A DNA stretch of 64,000 nucleotides from Zunongwangia mangrovi. Its GTDB lineage: Bacteria; Bacteroidota; Bacteroidia; Flavobacteriales; Flavobacteriaceae. The stretch covers positions 1 through 64,000 of the forward strand of contig NZ_FOKV01000005.1 of NCBI RefSeq assembly GCF_900112105.1, written 5' to 3'. Below the pieces are notes generated by a model. It was not told where the DNA came from, ran no database searches, and was given only the letters and a program-made list of their open reading frames with translations. Of this stretch, positions 24,978 through 33,701 are shown piece by piece. Position 1 is the first letter of the stretch. Each line of letters starts with the position of its first letter. Both the position numbers and the translations under genes were made by a program.

Positions 24978-27266
24978 TTAGAAAAAATAATTAACTGCTA
25001 CGCCTGTAAAATAATTACGTGGATAGCCAGGATAATAATATCGTGGTGCGGCGCCACCAAAACCAACCGCATTTGGTAAAACACTGGCGGCATAATGTTC
25101 ATCAAAAACATTATTTATTCCGCCGTAAATATTTAGCTGAAGATCCTTTATAATATCAAAAGCATACGCTGCTTTTAGATTTACCAGATCATAAGAATTT
25201 GTATACAGCGCATTTGCATCGTTTAGCGGAATTTCACCTACATTTCTATAAAGTGCATTGAAACTGAAACCAAATTCTGTACTAAGATCAAATCCTGCAT
25301 TTATAGTATGTTTTGGAACTCCGGGTAGCTCATTCCCCGAATAATCTACTTCTTCATTCACAAAACGATCGAATTCAAAAAAGTTGAACGCTGCATTTAC
25401 AAACGGACTCACCTGCCAGTTTTCAGCAAGATCTAAGCTATATTTTCCAAGCAATTCAATTCCGTTATGGTCGGTTTTACCCGCGTTAATTCCTACATAT
25501 TGATCTTCAGCAACTCTTTGCGCCACCAATAAATTTCGCACCTGGATGCTGTATAAAGAAACTTCAGTATATAATCGATTATTTAACCAGTTTCCTTTAA
25601 AACCTATTTCGTAATTAAAACCTGTCTCGGCTTGTAGATCGGTGTTTATTTGCCCTTCCGGAGTTAAGGTTTCAGCAACCGTTGGCGTAGAAAACCCATG
25701 GCTTACAGATGCGTAAATATTCTTCAGTTCAGCAACTTCATACGACAACCCCAATCTTGGAGAAAAAACGGCATCAAAAGTATAACTCCCGGTTTGATCG
25801 ATATTATCTTCAGCATAAAAATCATCTAAACTATAAGCGGTTGTGTTAAAATTTAAGCCGGCTTCTAACAACAAACGCTCGCTTAAATCTATATTTACTT
25901 GCGCAAAGAAATTCGCATAATGGCGATCCTGCTCATTATTACTTAAGCGTTCTCCACGCACACTACCAAGATTATCGAAATCTTCGTAAAAATTTTCAAA
26001 AGTGCCGGTTTCGTACCATTCATTATAATATTGCGCGCCAAAACTAAATTCTGAAGGCAATTCAAAAAGTTTTGTAGAAAGGCTAAAATTGGTTCTTGCA
26101 CCGGCAGATAATCGCTCTTCTTTTAAAATATCGAATGGTCTTGGTTCGTAGCCATTTCTAAAACTTAAGAAAACGCTGGTTTGATTGGTGAAATTCTCGG
26201 AAAAATGATGTTTATAACTCACGCCCAACAAACCACGATCATAACTTTCGTAACCTCTGGAAGCTCCCCAGGTGTATGCGGCACTTTCTGGATCATTTAA
26301 AAAACCGTCCTCATTTATCGAACTTGGGATATAAGCTTTTAGTTTGACGAAATAGGCCAAAAATGACAGACTATTTTTTCCTGAAGTCAGCAATTTTGCA
26401 TTTACCAATCCAGATTTTCTATCGTAAGAACCATTCTCGCGCCAGCCATCACTTTGAACATGATTATAGGTCGCAAAAACTGAAGAATTTGCTCCATTTA
26501 TAGAAATTACATCAGATTTTTTCCAGGTATTGTAACTTCCGCCCTGTACTTTTACACCAACCCGACTTTCATTTGCTCCGGGATCTGCCGAGTATAAATT
26601 TATCGAACCACCAAGTCCTGCTCCATAAATACTACTTGTTGGGCCTTTTATCACCTCAACACGTTCTAAAGATTCCTGGTCGATATCATCTAAAGTGAGC
26701 GAACCTTCTGCCGTTGCCAGCGGAATTCCGTCGAAATACGCCTGAATTCTATTTGTAGCATATTGCGCTCTACCTCCAATTCCGCGAATATTGATCTTAT
26801 TGGTATTTAAAGCACCCTGATTCACATAAACTCCGGGCACATAATTAAGATTATCCACAAAATTTGTAGCATCGGTTCTTTCCAGATCGTTTTTGGAGAG
26901 TAAACTTACCGCTGCGGGTGTTTTTTGTAATTCGGTTGGGATTAGTGTGCTTCTTAATTTTACTTCGGAAAGTGATTCGTTTGAAGGTGCCAGGTAAACT
27001 TTAAAATTAGTGTCATTTTTATCGAATCTAAGCTTTTTTGTTTCAAATCCTATTGCACTGAATTGTAAAACTAACGGAAAGTCTATATTCTGAATATCAA
27101 AAAAACCATCTTTACCTGAAACAGCAACAACTTCTGAAGCCGCAATGATATTTACATTTGCGATCGCTTCAGAAGTTGTTCCATTTAAAATTTGCCCTTT
27201 CAGATTCTGACAAAAAGATTGTTGTGCGCAAATCACCAATATTAGCGCTATAATTATTTTCTTCAA
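24978..27266 (-). CDS. TonB-dependent outer-membrane receptor
   Basis: A 762-aa receptor. The signal peptide (1-19) is followed by a carboxypeptidase-regulatory-like domain (20-95, LKGQILNGTTSEAIANVNI), a plug (about 110-225, TPAAVSLLSKNDLERTDATNFVDNLNYVPGVYVNQ, IRGIGGRAQYATNRIQ, VIKGPTSSIYGAGLGGSINL) and a 22-strand barrel ending in YPRNYFTGVAVNYFF. The layout resembles siderophore- or vitamin-type receptors rather than SusC. It is 30 bp downstream of a sorbosone-dehydrogenase-like gene, suggesting a shared substrate. Confidence 0.93.
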   Translation of the reverse strand: MKKIIIALILVICAQQSFCQNLKGQILNGTTSEAIANVNIIAASEVVAVSGKDGFFDIQNIDFPLVLQFSAIGFETKKLRFDKNDTNFKVYLAPSNESLSEVKLRSTLIPTELQKTPAAVSLLSKNDLERTDATNFVDNLNYVPGVYVNQGALNTNKINIRGIGGRAQYATNRIQAYFDGIPLATAEGSLTLDDIDQESLERVEVIKGPTSSIYGAGLGGSINLYSADPGANESRVGVKVQGGSYNTWKKSDVISINGANSSVFATYNHVQSDGWRENGSYDRKSGLVNAKLLTSGKNSLSFLAYFVKLKAYIPSSINEDGFLNDPESAAYTWGASRGYESYDRGLLGVSYKHHFSENFTNQTSVFLSFRNGYEPRPFDILKEERLSAGARTNFSLSTKLFELPSEFSFGAQYYNEWYETGTFENFYEDFDNLGSVRGERLSNNEQDRHYANFFAQVNIDLSERLLLEAGLNFNTTAYSLDDFYAEDNIDQTGSYTFDAVFSPRLGLSYEVAELKNIYASVSHGFSTPTVAETLTPEGQINTDLQAETGFNYEIGFKGNWLNNRLYTEVSLYSIQVRNLLVAQRVAEDQYVGINAGKTDHNGIELLGKYSLDLAENWQVSPFVNAAFNFFEFDRFVNEEVDYSGNELPGVPKHTINAGFDLSTEFGFSFNALYRNVGEIPLNDANALYTNSYDLVNLKAAYAFDIIKDLQLNIYGGINNVFDEHYAASVLPNAVGFGGAAPRYYYPGYPRNYFTGVAVNYFF

Positions 27267-27296
27267 TTGCTCTTCTTTAAGAAACTAAATTACTTA

Positions 27297-28589
27297 TTAT
27301 TCCGCAGAAACTCTCCACACTACTCCGCCGTTATCATCGTTCACCAATAGATCTCCGTTTGGTAAAGTAGTAACTCCAACCGGGCGACCATAAACTTTGC
27401 TGCCATCTTCATTGGCAATAAAACCTGTTAAGAAATCTTCTGGTTGCTGTGGCTTTCCGTTGGCATCAAATGGAATAAAAAGTACTTTATATCCTGCAAA
27501 ATTTGAACGATTCCATGAACCGTGTTGTCCTACAAATGCTCCGTTTTTATATTTTTCAGGAAATTGATTTTTATCGTAAAAAGTGATTCCCAAAGATGCT
27601 GTATGTGATCCTACAGGAACATCTGGAATTATCGCTTTTTCTACCATATCATTATGCGGTTCTTTATGCCATCTTGGATCTTTAATATCTCCATAATATG
27701 AATAAGGCCAACCATACCAGCCACCTTGTTTAACGCTAGTTACATAATCTGGCACTAAATTATCACCAATTTTATCACGTTCGTTAACGGCAGCCCAAAG
27801 TTCTCCCGTTATTGGATTATAATCTACGCCAACTGGATTTCTTAAACCAGCCGCATAAACGATCTCATTACTACCATCTGGATCCATCATAAGCACATTT
27901 GCTCTGCGCTTTTCTTTTTCCATACCGTGTTCACCGGCGTTACTGGAAGATCCAACGGTAACCACCAATTTGTTTCCGTCTTTGCTTGCGATTAAATTAC
28001 GCGTCCAGTGGTGGTTATAACCTCCGGCAGGTAATTCTTTAACCAATTCGCCTTCTCCTTCTAACGACATCATTCCTTCTTTATAAGACCATCTTTTTAT
28101 GGCGTCAACATTAGCCACATAAAAATAACCATCTAGAATTAGCATTCCGTATGGCTGATTTAGATCTTCAGCAAAAATAAAACGTTCTTCTGGTTTCCCA
28201 TCCTTATTGGCATCTCTAAAAAGTGTAATTCTATTGGCACTTTTCTTAGCATCATCACTTTCTACTACAAAAATATCTTTTCCGTTAGGTGCTACATACG
28301 ATCTTCTAGGATGATCTAAATCTTCAGCAAATTTAGAAACTTTAAAACCTGCAGGTGCTGTTGGCATTTGTCCTTCTGGCCATGGCACGATCTCGCTTCG
28401 CTTCTCTACAGATTCTGTTGAAAATGGCGAAGGCAACTCTAGAGGTCCAACTGTAGTTTGAACAGTTACTGGTGGCTGCTTCGCTAATTCCTTTTTCATC
28501 TTTTTAGGTAATTCCTCCTGCATTTGCGCGATTCCTGAAAAACCTATGAGTGTTGACAAACAAACACTTAATATTGTCTTCTTTTTCAT
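27297..28589 (-). CDS. Sorbosone/glucose dehydrogenase-like beta-propeller protein
   Basis: A 430-aa exported protein (signal 1-21). From about residue 75 it is a six-bladed propeller of the PQQ-dependent soluble glucose/L-sorbosone dehydrogenase type: GFKVSKFAEDLDHPRRSYVAPNG, YVANVDAIKRWSY, GGYNHHWTRNL (catalytic-type His), VVTVGSSSNAGEHG, GLRNPVGVDYNP, GGWYGWPYSYYG, VPVGSHTASLGITFYD. The family oxidises sugars in the periplasm. It is first in an operon with the TonB receptor, which may import the substrate or PQQ; that link is inference. Confidence 0.87.
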   Translation of the reverse strand: MKKKTILSVCLSTLIGFSGIAQMQEELPKKMKKELAKQPPVTVQTTVGPLELPSPFSTESVEKRSEIVPWPEGQMPTAPAGFKVSKFAEDLDHPRRSYVAPNGKDIFVVESDDAKKSANRITLFRDANKDGKPEERFIFAEDLNQPYGMLILDGYFYVANVDAIKRWSYKEGMMSLEGEGELVKELPAGGYNHHWTRNLIASKDGNKLVVTVGSSSNAGEHGMEKEKRRANVLMMDPDGSNEIVYAAGLRNPVGVDYNPITGELWAAVNERDKIGDNLVPDYVTSVKQGGWYGWPYSYYGDIKDPRWHKEPHNDMVEKAIIPDVPVGSHTASLGITFYDKNQFPEKYKNGAFVGQHGSWNRSNFAGYKVLFIPFDANGKPQQPEDFLTGFIANEDGSKVYGRPVGVTTLPNGDLLVNDDNGGVVWRVSAE

Positions 28590-28830
28590 TTCTTAGCTTT
28601 TTCCCGAAAATAAACTGAAATAAGACTTCAGAAAAATCATTACTAAGGATTAAGTATAGTTTAACAGCAAAAAGCGCTAAGACAAAATGTTTTGTGAAAA
28701 AACATAGTCTAAAACCTACAATTTTAAATCACGTATTCTCTTACAAGAATCTATTATTAGCACTCTAAATTAGCGGCTTTAGCATATTTTAAGTATGTTT
28801 ACAACCTATATTTGTTGTTAGTTAGTATTT

Positions 28831-30582
28831 ATGAAAAGAATTCTTTTCTTAGGTTTTATAATTATTGCTTTTGGTTCCTGCGATTTCTCTAAATATCAGC
28901 TTCAGGACGATTATGATTTTACGACTCGTTTTGAAATTTCTAATGGAACTGAAACCGATACCTATCCCAACGTAATCAGTTTTTACGAAGATCTGGCTAA
29001 AGCTTACCCTTCTGTACAACTAAAAGCATTTGATACTACCGATAGCGGAGAACCTTTGCATCTAGCCATCTTTAATCCAGATGCGCAGTTCGACATCGCA
29101 AAAATCAAAGAAAATAAGAGTATTTTATTGGTCTTAAACGGAATTCATCCCGGCGAAAGTGACGGTATCGACGCCACCATGATGATGTTTAGGGATATGG
29201 CGCAAGATTCTATCAAAGTTCCAGAAAATGTGGTAATCGCAACTATTCCTGTTTACAATATTGGCGGTGCTTTAAATAGAAACTCATTTTCCAGAACCAA
29301 TCAAAATGGACCAAAAGCTTACGGATTTAGAGGAAACGCTCGTAATTACGATCTAAATCGTGATTTTGCGAAAGCAGACTCTAAAAATGCCCGTGCTTTT
29401 TATAAAATTTACCATTATTTGGATCCAGAAGTTTTTATCGATAATCACGTAAGCAATGGCGCAGATTATCAATATGTTTTAACCCATCTTTTTACTCAGC
29501 ATAACAGGTTGGGGGGCGATATTGGTAAATATCTGGATGAGAAAATGATGCCGGCTTTAGAAGATTCCTTAAAAATAAAGAATCTTGATATTACGCCTTA
29601 TGTGAATGTTTTTAATGAAGTTCCTGAAAATGGATTTTCTCAATTTGTAGATTATCCTCGTTATTCTACCGGCTATACAACGATGTGGAATACTTTAGGA
29701 ATGATGGTCGAAACACATATGCTGAAGCCTTACGACAAGCGTGTTTGGGGAACTTACGAGCTTATGCAATCTATGGTTGCAATTACCGACAATCAATCTG
29801 AAAAAATAAAAGAATTAAGAGCTGCTGAAAATAAAAAATATCTTACCAAACGCTGGTATCCTGTACACTATAAACCAGATATGGAAGATCCAAGTATCCG
29901 CGAGTTTAAAGGATATGAGGGCGAAATGATACCGAGTGAGGTTACCGACGGCGAGCGTTTAAAATACGACCGCAGCAAACCTTTTACACAAGATATCGAA
30001 TATTTCAACAATTTTATTGCTGAAGACCGTATCGATATTCCTAGAGCTTACGTTATTCCGCAAGGATGGTGGAATGTTATTGATCTGTTAGAGCTGAATA
30101 ACATTAAAATGAAAGCTTTTGAAAAAGATACTACGCTTTACGTACAGCAATATAAGATCGAAAATTACGAGACCGGCAATAGCGCCTACGAAGGACATTA
30201 TATGCATCGAAATACCGAAGTCTCGGCAAGTATGGATTCTATAAGATTTAGAAAAGGAGATTATTATATCAGCACTTTTCAGGATGGTGTTCGCTATTTA
30301 CTGGAAATGCTAGAACCAACTGCAGAGGATTCTTTCTTCAACTGGAATTATTTTGACACCGTACTTCAGCAAAAAGAACATTTTTCTCCTTATGTTTTCG
30401 AAGATATTGCAAAAGACCTGCTTGCCAAAAATGCAGATCTAAAAGCTTCTTTTGAAGAAAAGAAAACAAACGATCCCGATTTTGCAGAAAACTGGTATGC
30501 GCAACTAGAATGGATTCACAAACATTCTAAATATTATGAGAATGCGCATTTACGCTATCCAATTTTCAGGATACCACGTTAG
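28831..30582 (+). CDS. M14-family zinc carboxypeptidase-like lipoprotein
   Basis: A 583-aa lipoprotein (C17 in FGSCDFS). The metallocarboxypeptidase domain begins with the zinc motif HPGES (H106, E109), then NRNSFSRTNQNGPKAYGFRGNARNYDLNRDF and the third ligand in FIDNHVSNGADYQY; the glutamate in GMMVETHMLKPYDKRV may be the general base. The C-terminal half is an accessory domain. It probably trims peptides in the periplasm. A TATATTTG element at 28807-28814 suits its promoter. It ends overlapping the convergent NUDIX gene by 17 bp. Confidence 0.9.
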   Translation: MKRILFLGFIIIAFGSCDFSKYQLQDDYDFTTRFEISNGTETDTYPNVISFYEDLAKAYPSVQLKAFDTTDSGEPLHLAIFNPDAQFDIAKIKENKSILLVLNGIHPGESDGIDATMMMFRDMAQDSIKVPENVVIATIPVYNIGGALNRNSFSRTNQNGPKAYGFRGNARNYDLNRDFAKADSKNARAFYKIYHYLDPEVFIDNHVSNGADYQYVLTHLFTQHNRLGGDIGKYLDEKMMPALEDSLKIKNLDITPYVNVFNEVPENGFSQFVDYPRYSTGYTTMWNTLGMMVETHMLKPYDKRVWGTYELMQSMVAITDNQSEKIKELRAAENKKYLTKRWYPVHYKPDMEDPSIREFKGYEGEMIPSEVTDGERLKYDRSKPFTQDIEYFNNFIAEDRIDIPRAYVIPQGWWNVIDLLELNNIKMKAFEKDTTLYVQQYKIENYETGNSAYEGHYMHRNTEVSASMDSIRFRKGDYYISTFQDGVRYLLEMLEPTAEDSFFNWNYFDTVLQQKEHFSPYVFEDIAKDLLAKNADLKASFEEKKTNDPDFAENWYAQLEWIHKHSKYYENAHLRYPIFRIPR

Positions 30583-31192
30583 AGGTTTTAGGAACGGTAA
30601 TTTCGTCTTCTTCAAACAATAATTTTATGTTCGCGTAAGAGTTTTTAAGTGCTTTTTCTGCCTTTTCAGGGTTTTTCCATTTTACTTTCTCAATACCCTC
30701 TTTTTCCTGCGGAATCAATTCACCATCAAAATCACTAGTCATATTATACCAGTGGGTTTCTTTTAAACGATATTTTCCTTTGCGCTTAAAAATATGGAAA
30801 GTAGTTCTTAAAAAGCCGGTGATTTCTAATCCGGTAATTGCAGTTTCCTCAGCAACTTCCCGAATCGCACATTCTTCTATGGTTTCGCCTTTTTCAATTT
30901 TCCCTTTAGGTAAATCCCATTTTTTATTTCTGTAGATAAAAAGGATCTCGCCTTTATCATTGTATACTTTACCGCCACCGGCAACAACAACCTTTATTTT
31001 TCTCCGAAGAAATTTTAAAAGCTTTTCTTCTTTTCTATGATAAAGATTTACATGTGTAATTTTACCCTTATTAATTTTTCTAATTAAACGTTTTAATCGT
31101 ACGGTTTTGATGGAATAGGTTTTATATTCGCCTCCCAGATCTTTTTTTGTGGAAAGAATTATCGGGGTATCATTCACAAAAACTTTATACAT
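30566..31192 (-). CDS. NUDIX hydrolase
   Basis: A 208-aa pyrophosphohydrolase. The Nudix box lies at residues 97-119, GKIEKGETIEECAIREVAEET, with all catalytic glutamates (E112, E115, E116). The N-terminal 68 residues form an extra domain (MYKVFVNDTPIIL...). The substrate is unknown. The gene faces pyrE with start codons only 7 bp apart, and its 3' end overlaps the M14 peptidase by 17 bp. Confidence 0.9.
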   Translation of the reverse strand: MYKVFVNDTPIILSTKKDLGGEYKTYSIKTVRLKRLIRKINKGKITHVNLYHRKEEKLLKFLRRKIKVVVAGGGKVYNDKGEILFIYRNKKWDLPKGKIEKGETIEECAIREVAEETAITGLEITGFLRTTFHIFKRKGKYRLKETHWYNMTSDFDGELIPQEKEGIEKVKWKNPEKAEKALKNSYANIKLLFEEDEITVPKTSNVVS

Positions 31193-31195
31193 TTG
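31188..31195 (+). promoter_or_regulatory. Predicted pyrE -7 element inside the NUDIX start
   Basis: TACATTTG matches TAnnTTTG and ends 5 nt before the pyrE ATG (31200), so the mRNA would be almost leaderless. No TTG lies at the -33 distance, so support is moderate. Confidence 0.45.
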
Positions 31196-31199
31196 TAGT

Positions 31200-31844
31200 A
31201 TGATTTTAAATAAAGAAACAGCAATAAAAACTGCTGAAGTATTATTGCAAATTAAAGCAATAAAATTAGAACCACAAGAGCCTTTTACTTGGGCCAGCGG
31301 ATGGCAGTCTCCTATTTACTGCGATAATCGTATCGTTTTGTCCTATCCTTTGATTAGAAACTTTATACGTGAAAATTTCGCTAAGCAGGTTGAAGAAATT
31401 TATGGAAAACCAGATGTAATTGCTGGCGTCGCCACCGGTGCCATTGGTATTGGGATGCTGGTTGCAGAATATCTTAGCCTGCCTTTTGTTTATGTAAGAC
31501 CAGAAGCGAAATCTCACGGTAGAAAAAACCAAATCGAAGGCAATCTTGAAGCCGGCCAAACCGTAGTCGTTATCGAAGATCTAATAAGCACTGGCGGTAG
31601 CAGTTTAAATGCGGTAAAAGCATTAAGAGAAAGTGGTGCTAACGTTAAAGGTATGCTCGCGATATTTTCTTATGGTTTTGATATTGCTGAAGAAAATATT
31701 AAAAATGCAGATCTAGATGTGCATACGTTAAGTAATTACGATTATTTAATCGATACCGCGCAGCGCACAAGCTATATAAAAGAATCTGAAGTTGAAGTTT
31801 TAAAAAGCTGGAGAAAAGATCCCGCAAATTGGAGTCCGCAATAA
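31200..31844 (+). CDS. pyrE: Orotate phosphoribosyltransferase
   Basis: PyrE joins orotate to PRPP in pyrimidine synthesis. I start at ATG 31200 (MILNKETAIKTAEVLLQ, 214 aa); the ORF extension to 31149 runs back through the divergent NUDIX gene. Features: FTWASGWQSPIYCDNR, DVIAGVATGAIGIG, and the PRPP loop VVVIEDLISTGGSS. The SRPBCC gene follows immediately (TAAT-ATG). Confidence 0.96.
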   Translation: MILNKETAIKTAEVLLQIKAIKLEPQEPFTWASGWQSPIYCDNRIVLSYPLIRNFIRENFAKQVEEIYGKPDVIAGVATGAIGIGMLVAEYLSLPFVYVRPEAKSHGRKNQIEGNLEAGQTVVVIEDLISTGGSSLNAVKALRESGANVKGMLAIFSYGFDIAEENIKNADLDVHTLSNYDYLIDTAQRTSYIKESEVEVLKSWRKDPANWSPQ

Positions 31845-31845
31845 T

Positions 31846-32235
31846 ATGAATTTAAAAAGCCCAAAAGTAACTGCCAGTAAAAGCCAGCAGGAAATGTACA
31901 ATTTCCTGACGAACGTAGAGAATTACGACCAAATAATGCCTAGCAGCAAAGAGAAATTTGAAGTTCTATCTTCAGAAAAATTTCTTTTTCAGTTAAAAGG
32001 AATGCCAGAGATCGTTCTTAAAATCGTAAACACAGATGAACCAAATCTTGTGGTTTTAGGATCTGGATCAGATAAATTTCCATTCACGCTAAGCATTCAT
32101 ATTAATGAAGCTGGTACAGGAAGTGAAGTTCAGTTTTTATTTAATGGTGAATTTAATGCCATGATGGCGATGATGGTAAAAAGTCCGCTGCAAAAATTCA
32201 TCAATAACCTAAGCGAAAATATTTCGAAATTATAG
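31846..32235 (+). CDS. SRPBCC (START-like) family protein
   Basis: A 129-aa cytosolic protein whose order of strands and helices (SKSQQEMYNFLTNVENYDQIMP, FLFQLKGMPEIVLKIV, FPFTLSIHINEAGTGSEVQFLFNGEFNAMMAMMVKSPLQKFI) suits the SRPBCC hydrophobic-ligand fold. It begins 1 bp after the pyrE stop, so it is translated with PyrE. The ligand is unknown. Confidence 0.8.
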   Translation: MNLKSPKVTASKSQQEMYNFLTNVENYDQIMPSSKEKFEVLSSEKFLFQLKGMPEIVLKIVNTDEPNLVVLGSGSDKFPFTLSIHINEAGTGSEVQFLFNGEFNAMMAMMVKSPLQKFINNLSENISKL

Positions 32236-32292
32236 ATTTCGATATTGGATAAATTTTAAACATATATCCGCAATAGATCATAATGAGATCTG

Positions 32293-32398
32293 GTCACCCT
32301 GAACTTGATTCAGGGTCTCATCCTAATAATTGATTTTTCATTACAGTATGAGATTCCGGATCAATCCCGCCTGCCGGACGGGCAGGTTCGGAATGACG
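32293..32398. repeat. Dispersed repeat family B, copy 3
   Basis: A 106-bp element from GTCACCCTGAAC to GGAATGACG. It contains the hairpin CCCTGAA...TTCAGGG (about 32297-32316), then ATGAGATTCCGG and the core CCTGCCGGACGGGCAGG. The core and right end are nearly identical to 16404-16517. It lies between the SRPBCC gene and birA, which converge here. Confidence 0.7.
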
Positions 32399-32478
32399 AA
32401 ATAAACGAATTATTACAAATTACTGATAATCTATAACTTAGAAGCTGTTTTAAAATTCGATATTTTGAAACAGCTTTT

Positions 32479-33210
32479 TTAATACATTAATTTTACTTCT
32501 TTTAGATCGAAAGTCTTAAAAACAGCCTCTTCGATTTCAACATTTAAAAGTCCGTTTATAGTCACTCCGCGAATAATTCCGTTAAAAAAATCTCCGTTTG
32601 GATACTGAAAAGTAGCCACAACGTCTTTTTTAAACATCAAAGCGGCATATTCTTCTAAAATTTGTGTTTCATTTTCTTCTGAAAGCACTTCTAAACGTTT
32701 TAAAAGTTCTTCCAGGATTGCATGTAATATCTCATCCAGATCAAAATCATTACCGGTTTGAAGTTTTAATGAAGAAGCCTGCTTTAAATCACCAAAATCG
32801 TCCTGATTTATATTTAAACCTATACCAATAACACTGGCCGCGATGTCAGTTTGCTTCAGGATATTTTCGATAAGAATTCCGCCAATCTTAAAGTTTCCTG
32901 ACATTATGTCGTTGGGCCATTTTACACTTAATTTTGGAGTATTAAACTTCCGTAGTACATTTATAACCGAAAGTGAAACAACGGCACTCAATAAAAAGTG
33001 ATGATTTATCGTTACGCTTATCTTAGGATAAAGTAAGCTGAATGTTAGATTTTTGCCTGCGGTCACGTTCCAAACAGAACCTCTTTGTCCTTTCCCTTTT
33101 GTTTGAAAACGAGCAGAAACACAAACTGGTTCGAAGCTAGAATTACCAGAGTAATATTGCTTCACAAAGTCGTTTGTAGAGGGGATGGCATCAACTTTGA
33201 TTATACGCAT
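32479..33210 (-). CDS. birA: Biotin--[acetyl-CoA-carboxylase] ligase
   Basis: A 243-aa BirA catalytic domain without the N-terminal DNA-binding domain of E. coli BirA, so it is an enzyme only. The biotin/ATP loop is QTKGKGQRGSVW (about 36-47). VKWPNDIMSGNFKIGGILIE and VIGIGLNINQ follow, and the C-terminal cap ends in LKEVKLMY. It biotinylates the carboxyl carrier protein. Divergent from rsfS. Confidence 0.95.
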   Translation of the reverse strand: MRIIKVDAIPSTNDFVKQYYSGNSSFEPVCVSARFQTKGKGQRGSVWNVTAGKNLTFSLLYPKISVTINHHFLLSAVVSLSVINVLRKFNTPKLSVKWPNDIMSGNFKIGGILIENILKQTDIAASVIGIGLNINQDDFGDLKQASSLKLQTGNDFDLDEILHAILEELLKRLEVLSEENETQILEEYAALMFKKDVVATFQYPNGDFFNGIIRGVTINGLLNVEIEEAVFKTFDLKEVKLMY

Positions 33211-33303
33211 AATAGAATAAAGAAAAGATTGTCGCTAAATGTTGTGTTAAGTAGGTCTATAAAAAGCCAAAAAAACATAACTTTGCGTAAATAAATAAAT
33301 TTA

Positions 33304-33675
33304 ATGACGAAAAAAGAAACAAACAGCGATCAACTTATAGCACATATCATTAAGGGAATAGAAGATGTTAAAGGAAATGATATAGATATCCTCGACTTAA
33401 GAGAGATTGATAATACAGTTTGTGATTATTTTGTTATCTGCAACGGTACTTCTAACACTCAGGTTAACGCCATCGTTAATTCCGTTCAAAAATCTGTTAG
33501 TAAAGCTTTAAAAGATAAGCCCTGGCATATCGAAGGTAGCGAAAATGCCGAGTGGGTTTTAATGGATTATGTGAATGTAGTAGTTCATGTATTCCAGAAA
33601 CACATTAGGGAGTTTTACGACATCGAAAGTCTATGGGGAGATGCAAAAATAACATCTATCGAGACAAAATATTAA
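33304..33675 (+). CDS. rsfS: Ribosome silencing factor RsfS
   Basis: A 123-aa RsfS/DUF143 protein that binds L14 and blocks subunit joining when nutrients are scarce. Seen: IEDVKGNDIDILDLREIDNTVCDYFVICNGTSNTQV and PWHIEGSENAEWVLMDYVNVVVHVFQKHIREFYDIESLWGDA. A -7 element TAACTTTG (33278-33285) sits 18 bp upstream. ftsH follows at 26 bp, a conserved flavobacterial pairing. Confidence 0.96.
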   Translation: MTKKETNSDQLIAHIIKGIEDVKGNDIDILDLREIDNTVCDYFVICNGTSNTQVNAIVNSVQKSVSKALKDKPWHIEGSENAEWVLMDYVNVVVHVFQKHIREFYDIESLWGDAKITSIETKY

Positions 33676-33701
33676 TTACTTAGAAGAAAGAAAGACCAAG
33701 A

